A stretch of DNA of 46,173 nt, taken from the NCBI GenBank assembly GCA_035762085.1, contig DASTPT010000107.1, positions 1 to 46,173 on the forward strand, in the 5' to 3' direction. Shown here one piece after another: positions 8,119-19,234 of this stretch. Numbering within the stretch: the first letter of the stretch is position 1; each line of letters begins with the position of its first letter. The stretch is from HRBIN12 sp035762085. GTDB lineage: Bacteria > Actinomycetota > UBA4738 > HRBIN12. The translations under genes and the position numbers were made by a program. Under the pieces are notes generated by a model. It did not search any database. It was not told the origin of the DNA and saw nothing but the letters and a program-made list of their open reading frames with translations.

Positions 8119-8142
8119 CCGGGCGGTGCCCGGTCCGCCTCC
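8119..8142 (-). promoter_or_regulatory. korA leader: Shine-Dalgarno separated from ATG by a small hairpin
   Basis: On the mRNA strand GGAGG (8138-8142) is followed by CGGA, a perfect 6-bp stem with a 3-nt loop (CCGGGC-ACC-GCCCGG, 8119-8133), six further bases and the ATG. Linear spacing from GGAGG to ATG is 25 nt; with the stem folded only about 10 nt remain. No other start codon lies in the interval in frame. Confidence 0.5.
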
Positions 8143-8247
8143 TTCTCCCCGATCGGGATCCTCCGACCATCTAGCGTACCCGTCCGCCGCAGTGAGCAAG
8201 CGCTCCTCCCGGGTACCGTGTCGGCACGGATCTGGCAGGAGGAGAGG

Positions 8248-9207
8248 ATGCAGACGCGCAGACTCGGATCGCAGGGCCCGGAGCTCTCGGTGGTGGGGTA
8301 CGGGGCCTGGGAGGCCGGCGCCGGCAGCGAGTGGGGCGACGCCCCGCCGACCGAGCGGATCGTCGAGGCGATCCGCACCGTGCTCGAGACGGGCATCAAC
8401 TGGATCGACACCGCCGAGGTCTACGGCGACGGCCGATCCGAGGAGATGGTCGCGCTCGCGATCACCGCGCATCGGGACGAGGTCCTGCTGGCGACGAAGG
8501 TCGCGCCGAAGCCGGACGGGTCCGGCTTCCGCCCCGAGCAGGTCCGTCGCGCGTGTGTCGACAGCCTCCGGCGGCTGCGGACCGGCCATCTGGACCTGTA
8601 CCAGCTCCACTGGCCCGACGACTCCGGCGTGCCGCTCGAGGACACGTGGGGCGAGATGGCGGCGCTCGTGGACGAGGGGCTCGTGCGCGCGATCGGGGTC
8701 TCGAACTTCGACAGAGCGCTGATCGAGCGCTGCGAGACGATCCGCCACGTCGACTCCCTGCAGCAGGAGCTCTCGATGCTGCAGCTCGAGGACCGCGAGC
8801 TCGTCGCCTGGTGCGCGTCGAACGGGACCGGCGTGCTCTCCTACGGGCCGCTCGCGTACGGCCTGCTGACCGGGGCGATCGGCGCCGATACCCGGTTCGA
8901 CGCCACGGACTTCCGCTCCGGCACGGAGGAGTGGGATTACTGGCGGAAGCTCTTCGCGCCCGGCAGGCTCGAGCGCAGCCTGGCGGTCGTGGACGCGATG
9001 CGCCCGATCGCCGATCGCCTGGGCTGCACCCTCGGCCAGCTGGCGCTGGCCTGGAACGTGCACCAGCGGGGGGTGACCGCCGCGATCGCCGGCAGCCGCA
9101 ACCCCGACCACGTCCGCTCGAACGTCGAGGCGGGCGACATCCAGCTGGACGCCGCCACCCTCGAGGAGCTGGAGCGGGCGCTCGCGCTCGGCCCATCGTT
9201 CGGCTGA
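8248..9207 (+). CDS. Aldo/keto reductase
   Basis: A 319-residue NADPH-dependent TIM-barrel oxidoreductase. The catalytic tetrad is visible: D54 and Y59 (IDTAEVYG), K84 (ATKV) and H121 (LHWPDD). The C-terminal cofactor region reads AAIAGSRNPDHVRSN. The start is well defined by AGGAGGAG a few bases before the ATG at 8248. It is divergent from korA across a 135-base gap and ends at a 10-bp-stem hairpin. The closest general family is the AKR5/AKR11-like general aldo/keto reductases (YajO or GSP69 type); the physiological substrate cannot be inferred. Confidence 0.92.
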   Translation: MQTRRLGSQGPELSVVGYGAWEAGAGSEWGDAPPTERIVEAIRTVLETGINWIDTAEVYGDGRSEEMVALAITAHRDEVLLATKVAPKPDGSGFRPEQVRRACVDSLRRLRTGHLDLYQLHWPDDSGVPLEDTWGEMAALVDEGLVRAIGVSNFDRALIERCETIRHVDSLQQELSMLQLEDRELVAWCASNGTGVLSYGPLAYGLLTGAIGADTRFDATDFRSGTEEWDYWRKLFAPGRLERSLAVVDAMRPIADRLGCTLGQLALAWNVHQRGVTAAIAGSRNPDHVRSNVEAGDIQLDAATLEELERALALGPSFG

Positions 9208-9210
9208 GAT

Positions 9211-9240
9211 GTCGCGACGCCGTGGAGGCTGCGTCGCGAC
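9211..9240 (+). terminator. Hairpin after the aldo/keto reductase gene
   Basis: A perfect 10-bp inverted repeat (gtcgcgacgc at 9211-9220 and gcgtcgcgac at 9231-9240) with a 10-nt loop starts three bases after the stop codon. There is no T-tract, as is common in very GC-rich genomes. Confidence 0.6.
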
Positions 9241-9353
9241 CGTCTGACGTCCGCGCGCCGACGGCTCGGCGACGCCTGAGGCATCACCCCGGGCAGGGGT
9301 CGCTACCATGTTCCGACGCGTGCGCGCCCGGCGCGCGCCCAGGGACGGTGCCC

Positions 9354-10376
9354 ATGTACAAGCGGATCGTGCTCGCAACCGACGGTTCTCCCACGGCCGA
9401 GACCGCCGAACGCATCGGCGTGGCGCTCGCGCGGACGATGAAGGGCAAGCTCACGCTCGTCCACGCCTACGAGGACGCCGCCCGGGCCGACGGTGCCGTC
9501 TCGCGGGCGCTCGCCATCGCCGAGGCGCAGGGCGTGAAGGTCTCGCTCGTCGTCTCGAGCGACGACCCGAGCTCGGCGGTGCTGGGTGCCGCGGAGGACG
9601 CGAACGCCGAGCTGATCGTCCTCGGCAGCCGAGGGCTCCTCCACGGTGAGCAGGTCTTCGGCAGCGTCGTCCGCAAGATCGCGACCCACGCGCCGTGCGA
9701 CGTGTTGCTCACGCGGGCGCGGCCCACCGCACCCAACACGGACGGCCCGCCGTACCGGCGCCTGCTCGTCGCGACCGACGGCTCGGCGACGGCGGACCGC
9801 GCGGCGCGCAAGGGGATCGCGCTCGCGAAGCGGCTGGGGGCCGAGATCTCGCTCGTGTTCGTCGGCCACCCGAAGACCGGGGAGCTCGTGCTGCAGGACA
9901 CCGTCGCAACGATGGCCGACGAGGAGGACGTCGCGGTCACGACCTCGACCCGCGAGGGCGAGGCGGCGCAGGAGATCATGGCGGCGGCGACCGAGGGCGG
10001 CCACGACCTCGTCCTGGTCGGCAACCGCGGTCTCGCCGGAGCGAAGGCCGTGCTGATCGGGTCCGTCCCGCTCACCGTGGCCGAGGAGTGCGCCACCGAC
10101 GTGCTGATCGCCCGCACGATCGCGCAGAGCCTGAGCGAGATCGGCCTGGGCGACGGCGGAATCGTCACGTCCGCCGACCACAAGGTGGCCGTGTACCGAG
10201 ACCCGGCCGGCGTGGTCCACACCCTCTCGGCGAGCTGCACCCACATGGGATGCACGGTGAAGTGGAACCCGTCCGAGAAGACGTGGGACTGCCCGTGCCA
10301 CGGGTCACGGTTCGCCCCGACCGGCGAGGTGGTCAACGGGCCGGCCGCGAAGCCGCTGCCGGCGACCGACCTCTAG
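9354..10376 (+). CDS. Fusion of two universal stress protein domains with a C-terminal Rieske 2Fe-2S domain
   Basis: A 340-residue protein in one uninterrupted frame. Usp domain 1 (1-121) starts YKRIVLATDGS and has GSRG at 91-94, but its ATP motif has eight rather than nine residues between the second Gly and G103-S104. Usp domain 2 (about 134-254) starts RRLLVATDGS and keeps the full G-2x-G-9x-GS motif (G223, G226, G236-S237). A short linker leads to a Rieske domain (about 262-340) with cluster ligands C295, H297, C313, H316 and the disulfide pair C300 and C315 (CTHMGC and CPCHGSRF). The Rieske part resembles those at the C-terminus of FAD-dependent oxidoreductases. There is no signal peptide, so it should be cytoplasmic. 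It could be an ATP-gated electron carrier or redox sensor; this is inference. Confidence 0.9.
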   Translation: MYKRIVLATDGSPTAETAERIGVALARTMKGKLTLVHAYEDAARADGAVSRALAIAEAQGVKVSLVVSSDDPSSAVLGAAEDANAELIVLGSRGLLHGEQVFGSVVRKIATHAPCDVLLTRARPTAPNTDGPPYRRLLVATDGSATADRAARKGIALAKRLGAEISLVFVGHPKTGELVLQDTVATMADEEDVAVTTSTREGEAAQEIMAAATEGGHDLVLVGNRGLAGAKAVLIGSVPLTVAEECATDVLIARTIAQSLSEIGLGDGGIVTSADHKVAVYRDPAGVVHTLSASCTHMGCTVKWNPSEKTWDCPCHGSRFAPTGEVVNGPAAKPLPATDL

Positions 10377-10864
10377 TCGACGAACGGCTTGAAGATCATG
10401 AACCAGGTGACCACGGCCAGGGCCGCGAACCCGACCCACATGTTCACGATGCCGATGCGCGAGCGGAGGATCTCGTCGAGCTCCTCGTCGCTCTTGCGGG
10501 GGACGCCGCTCGGCCGCATCTCGACCGCCTCTTTCACGCGCTGGTAGTACGGCCGGGCCACGGCCGACATCTCGGCCACCACCAGCACGAGGATGATGAT
10601 CGAGAGCCAGAACCAGCCGTCGTCCCACCACCCGCCCTGGATCCCCGCGATCGCGCCGAACACGGTCAGCCACCCGAGCCCCGCGTACATCCCCTGGACC
10701 GAGGAGCCCGAGAGCTGGAGCAGCGAGGCGACCCGCTCGCGGTCGCGTTCCTTCCGCAGGCGCAGCGCGACGACGATCGAGACGCCGTGGAACAGCACGA
10801 ACACGACCACGCCGGCGACGTGGAGGAACTTCCACCAGTTGTAGTCGACCGTGATCGCCAGCAT
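10373..10864 (-). CDS. Four-helix integral membrane protein, uncharacterised
   Basis: A 163-residue protein with four hydrophobic segments: about 12-34 (FLHVAGVVVFVLFHGVSIVV), 58-76, 83-103 (WFWLSIIILVLVVAEM) and 140-160 (IVNMWVGFAALAVVTWFMIF). The conserved-looking WKFLHVAGV start and a His in the first helix recall small DUF2269-like or cytochrome-like membrane proteins, but I cannot assign a family. Its ATG overlaps the stop of the cNMP-binding gene by one base, so it is the second gene of that operon. Its stop overlaps the convergent Usp-Rieske stop within a single CTAG. Confidence 0.8.
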   Translation of the reverse strand: MLAITVDYNWWKFLHVAGVVVFVLFHGVSIVVALRLRKERDRERVASLLQLSGSSVQGMYAGLGWLTVFGAIAGIQGGWWDDGWFWLSIIILVLVVAEMSAVARPYYQRVKEAVEMRPSGVPRKSDEELDEILRSRIGIVNMWVGFAALAVVTWFMIFKPFVD

Positions 10865-11391
10865 CAGCTCTGGAGCGACCGTTCCGAGTCGCGCAGCCGC
10901 CGAGCGACGACCGCCAGGATCTTCGCCGCCACCCCTCGCTCGTGCACGAGCATCCGGTCGAAGGCCTGCTTGAAGATCCGGATCGCGACGAGGGGCGTCG
11001 CGGCCACCACATCCGCCGTGCGCGGCCCGCCGTCCAGGAGCGAGACCTCGCCGAAGAATTCCCCGGGCCCGAGCGTGCCGACCGTTCGGCCGTGACGCTG
11101 CACCTTCGCCTCGCCCTCCACGACGACGTAGAACGTCCCTCCCGCCTGGCCCTCGCGCACGACGGCCTCGCCCTCGCGGAACGACGCGACGTCGGCGTGC
11201 TCCGCAAGCCGGCGCAGGTGCCGGCGCGACAGCCCGGCGAACAGCGGAACGTCGCCCAGCATCCGGACGTCGTCGCGCGAGAGCGGGCGATCCACGCGAC
11301 GGCCCGCCATGGGCGCCCGGTCTCGAACGCCGGCCGCCGCGATCGCGCCCGGCACGACCGCCGTCAGCCCTTCGAAGACGTCATCGGCCAC
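10864..11391 (-). CDS. Cyclic-nucleotide-binding domain protein
   Basis: A 175-residue protein with one Crp-type cNMP-binding domain (about 45-160). The phosphate-binding cassette is intact: FGEVSLLDGGPRTADV with G114, E115, R124 and T125. There is no helix-turn-helix after the domain, so it is not a DNA-binding Crp protein; it may be a regulatory subunit for the membrane protein encoded directly downstream with a TGATG junction. The first 40 residues are not conserved-looking; an internal ATG at codon 28 is an alternative start. A nucleotide cyclase is encoded at 1756-2835 in the same window, so a functional link is possible but unproven. Confidence 0.88.
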   Translation of the reverse strand: MADDVFEGLTAVVPGAIAAAGVRDRAPMAGRRVDRPLSRDDVRMLGDVPLFAGLSRRHLRRLAEHADVASFREGEAVVREGQAGGTFYVVVEGEAKVQRHGRTVGTLGPGEFFGEVSLLDGGPRTADVVAATPLVAIRIFKQAFDRMLVHERGVAAKILAVVARRLRDSERSLQS

Positions 11392-11478
11392 GCTGCCTCC
11401 TCTCGGATCGCCCGAAGCCTACCGGACCGCGACGGCGCCAGCGACCCGTCACCGCTGGTCACGCCGGCGAGGTCCGGG

Positions 11479-11491
11479 TACCTTCGGTCAC

Positions 11492-11494
<3 letters not shown>
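11479..11494 (+). promoter_or_regulatory. Candidate -10 element giving a leaderless metH transcript
   Basis: TACCTT (11479-11484) ends seven bases before the metH ATG, which would place the transcription start at or next to the start codon. No Shine-Dalgarno sequence precedes this ATG. Leaderless mRNAs are common in actinobacteria; the call is by position only. Confidence 0.35.
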
Positions 11495-15112
<3,618 letters not shown>

Positions 15113-15119
15113 GGGCGAC

Positions 15120-15166
15120 GGACCGTCTCAGACGGTCCGGCCGCTGCCGGGGGCAGCGGCCGGACC
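15120..15166 (+). terminator. Two overlapping, mutually exclusive hairpins between metH and the A-type carrier gene
   Basis: Hairpin 1: 8-bp perfect stem 15120-15127/15131-15138 with loop TCA. Hairpin 2: 15-bp perfect stem 15134-15148/15152-15166 with loop GGG. Both use bases 15134-15138 (GGTCC), so they cannot form together. A short GGGG/CCCC stem follows at 15169-15180. The element is seven bases after the metH stop and lies between convergent genes, so it probably terminates transcription in both directions. The rest of the 233-base gap (15181-15345) shows no feature I can support. Confidence 0.7.
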
Positions 15167-15345
15167 AGGGGGATAGCCCCGCCGGGAAGACGGAGACGAG
15201 GGCCCCGGTCCCTGAGGCGCACCCGCCCGAACGGCCCGCGACCACCCCCCTCCGCGTCTGCGGCGGTCGTTGTGGGTATCGGCAGGCTGAGCACGCGGAA
15301 CTTGAGCGCCTCCGGCGCGAAGTGTGACAGGAACGGTGCCAGCGA

Positions 15346-15666
15346 CTAGTGGAACGAGTGCCCGCACGCGCAGCTGCCCTGCGCGGCGGGGTTGTCGATC
15401 GTGAACCCGGAGGCCTCGAGGGTGTCGACGAAGTCGATCGTCGCCTGCGTCAGGTACGGGACGCTCATCTTGTCCACCACCACCCTGACGCCGAACTGCT
15501 CCTCGGCCTGGTCCTTGTCGGTGAGCTGATCGTCCAGGTACATCGCGTAGCGGAGGCCGGAGCAGCCTCCCGGTTGCACGGCGACGCGGAGCGCGATGTC
15601 CGCCCGCCCCTCCTCCTCGAGGAGCTCCTTCACCTTCCCGGCGGCGGTCTCGGTCAGCTGGATCAT
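15346..15666 (-). CDS. erpA: A-type iron-sulfur carrier (IscA/SufA/ErpA family)
   Basis: A 106-residue HesB-like protein that receives Fe-S clusters from the scaffold and passes them to apo-enzymes. The three conserved cysteines are in place: C35 (GGCSGLRY) and C99/C101 (SCACGHSF). Start at the ATG at 15666, which has GGAGG ten bases upstream and matches the usual MIxLTxxA N-terminus; an upstream ATG at 15699 would add 11 atypical residues. Monocistronic and convergent with metH. It is unlinked to the suf operon 6 kb away. The symbol is by family and could equally be sufA or iscA. Confidence 0.9.
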   Translation of the reverse strand: MIQLTETAAGKVKELLEEEGRADIALRVAVQPGGCSGLRYAMYLDDQLTDKDQAEEQFGVRVVVDKMSVPYLTQATIDFVDTLEASGFTIDNPAAQGSCACGHSFH

Positions 15667-15726
15667 CGGTCGGGTTCCTCCGGTCGCGTTCGGTTCCACC
15701 CATTCTAGCCGGGCGGGAGGGGAATC

Positions 15727-16209
15727 CTACCCTCCGGATGGGCTTTCGCGGAAGTCCCCGATCTCGGCGTTCGTGGTGCGCCGGAGCTCGTCGGGGGTGG
15801 TCCGGAAGACCGCGTCCGGCGTGCCGGCGGCCGCCCAGACCTCGTCGAACCCCAGGAGGTCGGGGTCGAGGAACGCCCGGAGGGGCCGCGGGAACCCGAA
15901 CGGCGGGGTCCCCCCGACGGCGAACCCGGTCGCCGCCCGCGCCTCCTCCGGGGTCGCTCGCCGGGCCGCCTCCGCTCCGGCGAGCGCCGCGAGGCGCTCG
16001 GCGTCCACGCGGTTGGCGCCCGAAGTCAGCGCGAGGACGGACCGCCCGTCCGCGACGAACACGAGCGACTTCACGATCTGCGCCACGTCGCAGCCGATCG
16101 CCCGTGCCGCGTCCGCGGCGGTCTTCGTGCCCTCGGGGAACCGGCGGACCTCGACGGCGTGGCCGAGGATCGACGCCGCCTCGAGGAACCGGTCGATCGC
16201 CTTCGTCAT
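15727..16209 (-). CDS. YbaK/ProX-type aminoacyl-tRNA deacylase
   Basis: A 160-residue editing domain protein that hydrolyses mischarged tRNA, usually Cys- or Ala-tRNA(Pro). Visible signatures: EGTKTAADAARAIGC (26-40), the conserved lysine K47 in QIVKSLVF, ALTSGANRVD, and the GGTPPFGFP loop near 98-106. The C-terminal part (FRTTPDELRRTT) is typical of actinobacterial members. The ATG overlaps the stop of the glycerate kinase gene (ATGA), so the two are cotranscribed; no functional link between them is obvious. Confidence 0.9.
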   Translation of the reverse strand: MTKAIDRFLEAASILGHAVEVRRFPEGTKTAADAARAIGCDVAQIVKSLVFVADGRSVLALTSGANRVDAERLAALAGAEAARRATPEEARAATGFAVGGTPPFGFPRPLRAFLDPDLLGFDEVWAAAGTPDAVFRTTPDELRRTTNAEIGDFRESPSGG

Positions 16210-17324
16210 CCGGCGGAGGCTAGTCCCTCGGCGAGCTCGGCCGCAAGGTCCTCGAGCGCCCGTCTCGCGTCGGACACCGCGCGCTCGGCGCCGAACCGCT
16301 CGACCAGGGAGCGCACCTCGACGCCCTCGGGACGCGCCTCGGCACGCCCGCACAGGACGAGGGCGGGGACGCGCGCCGTGCGGGCGGACTCCACGACGCC
16401 CCAGGGCACCTTCCCCCGCAACGAGGACTCGTCGAAGGTCCCCTCCCCCGTGAGGACCACATCCGCGCGATCCAGGCGATCGTGGAACCGGGCGGCCTCC
16501 ATGACGACGTCGATCCCTGGACGCAGGCGCGCCCCGAGGAAGGCCACGAGCCCGGCGCCCAGGCCGCCGGCCGCGCCGGCGCCGGGCACCGAACGCACGT
16601 CGAGGCCCAGGTCCCGGTGGACGACCGCCGCCAGGTGCGCGAGCGCGCGGTCGAGCACCAGGACGTCCTGCGGAGAGGCGCCCTTCTGCGGCCCGAAGGT
16701 GTGCGCAGCGCCCTGCGGCCCCGTGAGCGGGTTGTCGACGTCGCACGCGACGTTGACGCGCAGCCGGCGGACCGACGGATCCAGGCCGCCGACGTCGATC
16801 CGCGCGAGGTCGAGCAGCCCCTGTCCGCCCGGCCCGACCGGTGCGCCCGCGCTGTCGAGCAGGGCGATGCCGAGCGCCGCCGCCATCCCGGCGCCGCCGT
16901 CGGTCGTCGCGCTCCCGCCCAGGCAGACGACCAGTTCGGTCGCGCCGGCGCGCGCCGCCGCGAGGATCAGCTCGCCGGACCCCCGTGTCGAGGCTCGGAG
17001 CGCGTTCCGGCGTGACTCGGGAACGAGCGAGAGCCCGGAGGCCTGGGCCATCTCGACGACGCCGAGCGACCCTTCCGCGCGATCGATGAGCCCGAGCACG
17101 GCGTAGACCGGGTCGCCGAGCGGCCCGGCCACGCGCACCGCCAGACGCTCCCCGCCGAGCGCCGCGACCAGCGCGTCGACCGTGCCCTCCCCGCCGTCGG
17201 CGAGGGGGACGGGATCGACGACGTCGTACGGCCGGGAGCGGAGCCAGCCCGTCGCCATGGCCTCGGCCGCCTGGGCGGCGGTGAGCGTGCCACGGAACTT
17301 GTCGGGCGCGACGAGGACGTGCAT
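16206..17324 (-). CDS. Glycerate kinase (GarK/GlxK family)
   Basis: A 372-residue glycerate 2-kinase of the GarK type, phosphorylating D-glycerate from the glyoxylate/glycerate or serine pathway. Family marks: N-terminal VLVAPDKFRGTLTAAQAAEAM, PLADGGEGTVDAL (42-54), LGGSATTDGGAGM, ACDVDNPLTGPQGA, FGPQKGA and VLTGEGTFDESSLRGK. Length is close to the usual 370-380. First gene of a two-gene operon with the YbaK-like deacylase. It is divergent from the DinB-like gene across 49 bases that include a TACGAT -10-like hexamer (17336-17341) on the plus strand. Confidence 0.93.
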   Translation of the reverse strand: MHVLVAPDKFRGTLTAAQAAEAMATGWLRSRPYDVVDPVPLADGGEGTVDALVAALGGERLAVRVAGPLGDPVYAVLGLIDRAEGSLGVVEMAQASGLSLVPESRRNALRASTRGSGELILAAARAGATELVVCLGGSATTDGGAGMAAALGIALLDSAGAPVGPGGQGLLDLARIDVGGLDPSVRRLRVNVACDVDNPLTGPQGAAHTFGPQKGASPQDVLVLDRALAHLAAVVHRDLGLDVRSVPGAGAAGGLGAGLVAFLGARLRPGIDVVMEAARFHDRLDRADVVLTGEGTFDESSLRGKVPWGVVESARTARVPALVLCGRAEARPEGVEVRSLVERFGAERAVSDARRALEDLAAELAEGLASAG

Positions 17325-17373
17325 CACGCGTGCGGTACGATTCGGCGCCAACCGCGGACCTCCGGAGCGACGA

Positions 17374-18198
17374 GTGGAGCGTACGAAGCTGATCGGCATC
17401 TTGCACGCCGAGCGCAGCCGCCTGGGACGGTCGGTCCAGTACGCGGACCCGACGACCTGGGACTCGGCGAGCCCGTGCCAGGGGTGGACGAACCGGGACC
17501 TGATGGCACACCTCGCCGCCCAGGACACGGCCGCGGCCCAGCTGCTCGGGGGCGAAGCCGCGGAGGAGCTCGACGCGTTCCGCGAGGCCAACGGCGGCGA
17601 CCTGTGGGTCGACGGCCTCAACGAGTGGTCGATCGGCGTGCGATCGGAGCTCCCGACGCGCCGGATCCTGACCGACTGGGGCCGGGCCGCCGACCTGCTC
17701 TGCAGCCGCGCGGCCGACCTCCCGGCGGACGAGTGGGGCACTCGGCGGGTGCCGTGGCTCGCGGGCGAGATCGGCGTCCGCTACCTCGTGCAGTCGCGGA
17801 TCGTCGAGTGGTGGCTCCACGGGGAGGACCTGCGCGAGGGGACGGGGCAGGAGCCGAACCCACAGCACTGGCCGGTCCACCTCGTCTGCGACATGGGGAT
17901 CCGGATGCTCCCCTACGCGCTCGGGCTGGCGGGGCTCTCGTTCCCGGGCGCGAGCGTGCAGGTGGACCTGTCGGGCATGGGCGAGGGCTCGTGGCACTGG
18001 GGCCTGTCCCCACGCGAGTCACCGCCCGAGGACAAGAAGCCCGACGCATGGATCGAGGGGCGGGCGCTCGCGTTCGCGCTCGTCGCGGGGCGCCGCATCC
18101 CCGCCGAGGCCTACCTGGACGACGGCTCCCTGGTCATCGGCGGCGACGAAGACCTCGCAGCGAACGTCCTTCGGCACGCCCGCGCGTACGTCGAGTGA
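17374..18198 (+). CDS. Maleylpyruvate isomerase / DinB-like (mycothiol-dependent type) family protein
   Basis: A 274-residue protein with the N-terminal four-helix metal-binding fold of actinobacterial MDMPI-like proteins: W-x3-SPCQGWTNRDLMAHLAAQD, with candidate metal ligand H47, and a second His in VEWWLHGEDLR at about 150. The C-terminal part resembles the SCP2-like extension of the family (ending EDLAANVLRHARAYVE). Members include mycothiol-dependent isomerases, but most are uncharacterised thiol or metal-dependent enzymes, so the substrate is unknown. The GTG at 17374 is chosen because GGAG precedes it by eight bases and homology begins there. Confidence 0.8.
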   Translation: MERTKLIGILHAERSRLGRSVQYADPTTWDSASPCQGWTNRDLMAHLAAQDTAAAQLLGGEAAEELDAFREANGGDLWVDGLNEWSIGVRSELPTRRILTDWGRAADLLCSRAADLPADEWGTRRVPWLAGEIGVRYLVQSRIVEWWLHGEDLREGTGQEPNPQHWPVHLVCDMGIRMLPYALGLAGLSFPGASVQVDLSGMGEGSWHWGLSPRESPPEDKKPDAWIEGRALAFALVAGRRIPAEAYLDDGSLVIGGDEDLAANVLRHARAYVE

Positions 18199-18207
18199 GC
18201 GTCGCGT

Positions 18208-19197
18208 TCAGCGCGTGACCCGCAGGCGCTTCACGGAACGCGGATACGCCCCGAAGCGGTACTTGTACGCGTAGTCGCCTTTCAGCAGGTCGAACCCGCT
18301 GCAGCCGCCCTCGATCGCGATCCGGATGTCCTCGGCCACGAGCACCATCCCGGGCGACAGATGCTGCCACGCTCGGTCGAACGCCGAGTTGTAGAGGGAG
18401 AACGTCCCTTCGTGACGGAACCCGATCGTGCCCGCGATCTTCTCGCCTCCGACCTCGATGAACGTGAGGTTGAAGACGCCAAGCGGCAGGAACGCCTCGC
18501 CCAGCCGGCGGAAGAAGATCTCCATGCCCGGCTGCATGAACACGCCCTTGGGCCCCTCGCTCGTCCGGTGCAGCTCGACGAACCGGTCCAGGTGCTCCTC
18601 GAGCGTGTCCCGCTGCGCCACGCTCACGCGGTACGGGCCGCCCTCCGTTTCGAGCTTGCGAGCCTTCCGCTTGATCTCGTGCCGGAGCTTCGAGGGTAGG
18701 CCGGCCAGGTACTCGTCGAACGATCCGGGGATCGGCAGGAACGGCGCCACGCCGTTCTGATCGTCCGTCACCTCGACGCCGAAGCCTTGCGCCGCAGCCG
18801 CTACCGTCAGGGCATGGAGCCACGGCCGGTCCTCGGCGAGTCCGCGGAGGTCGGCCGCCTCCCAGTCGTCACGCCGCCCGAGCGCCGCGAGCAGCTCCTT
18901 GGCGACCGCGTCCCGGACCTCGGGCAGCGCCACCGGACCCATGTAGTCGGTCACCTCGGTGCCGCCGAGGAACCGGACCGTGCCGTCCAGCCGCTCGAGC
19001 GCCAAGGCGCCCACCTGGACGCCGTCCTCCTCTGCGAACGCGAGCAGCAGGTGCTCCGGCTGCTGGGCGAACTCCTCCCAGTAGAGCTTCAGGTACTGCG
19101 GCGTGTGGAAGAACGTGCCCGCGGGGTCGGCCGTCACCAGGCTCGACCAGTCTCGGCGGGCGAAGTCGCGACCGTCCTCGGAGAACACGACGTCCAT
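18208..19197 (-). CDS. GNAT-fold acetyltransferase (CelD/BioF2-like, Acetyltransf_6)
   Basis: A 329-residue protein with the double-GNAT pattern of the CelD/FemAB-like group: TPQYLKLYWEEFAQQPEHLLLAFAEE near the N-terminus, SKLRHEIKRKARKLETEGG in the middle, FIEVGGEKIAGTIGFRHEGTF, and LYNSAFDRAWQHLSPGMVL with SGFDLLKGDYAYKYRFGA at the end. Such proteins transfer acyl or aminoacyl groups in polysaccharide or envelope synthesis; the substrate is not indicated. GGAGG lies five bases before the ATG. Single gene, convergent with the DinB-like gene and 37 bases downstream of the DUF2207 gene on the same strand. Confidence 0.85.
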   Translation of the reverse strand: MDVVFSEDGRDFARRDWSSLVTADPAGTFFHTPQYLKLYWEEFAQQPEHLLLAFAEEDGVQVGALALERLDGTVRFLGGTEVTDYMGPVALPEVRDAVAKELLAALGRRDDWEAADLRGLAEDRPWLHALTVAAAAQGFGVEVTDDQNGVAPFLPIPGSFDEYLAGLPSKLRHEIKRKARKLETEGGPYRVSVAQRDTLEEHLDRFVELHRTSEGPKGVFMQPGMEIFFRRLGEAFLPLGVFNLTFIEVGGEKIAGTIGFRHEGTFSLYNSAFDRAWQHLSPGMVLVAEDIRIAIEGGCSGFDLLKGDYAYKYRFGAYPRSVKRLRVTR

Positions 19198-19234
19198 CGA
19201 ACCTCCAGCGCGAGCGGCTCGCGGCCAGGCGACC

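Noticed and set aside
8331..10376. A 681-codon frame suggesting an aldo/keto reductase fused to the Usp-Rieske protein
   Set aside because: The first 340 codons are an out-of-frame shadow of the reductase gene, rich in Arg/Pro; real Usp homology begins at the ATG at 9354 and a hairpin lies between.
1756..11391. A proven cAMP circuit linking the cyclase and the cNMP-binding protein
   Set aside because: The genes are 8 kb apart in different operons; only the presence of both domain types is seen, so the link stays a hypothesis.
15181..15345. Non-coding stretch considered as a small RNA (SRP RNA, tmRNA) or small gene
   Set aside because: No conserved SRP or tmRNA motifs, no start with a ribosome site, and open frames are continuations of shadow frames.
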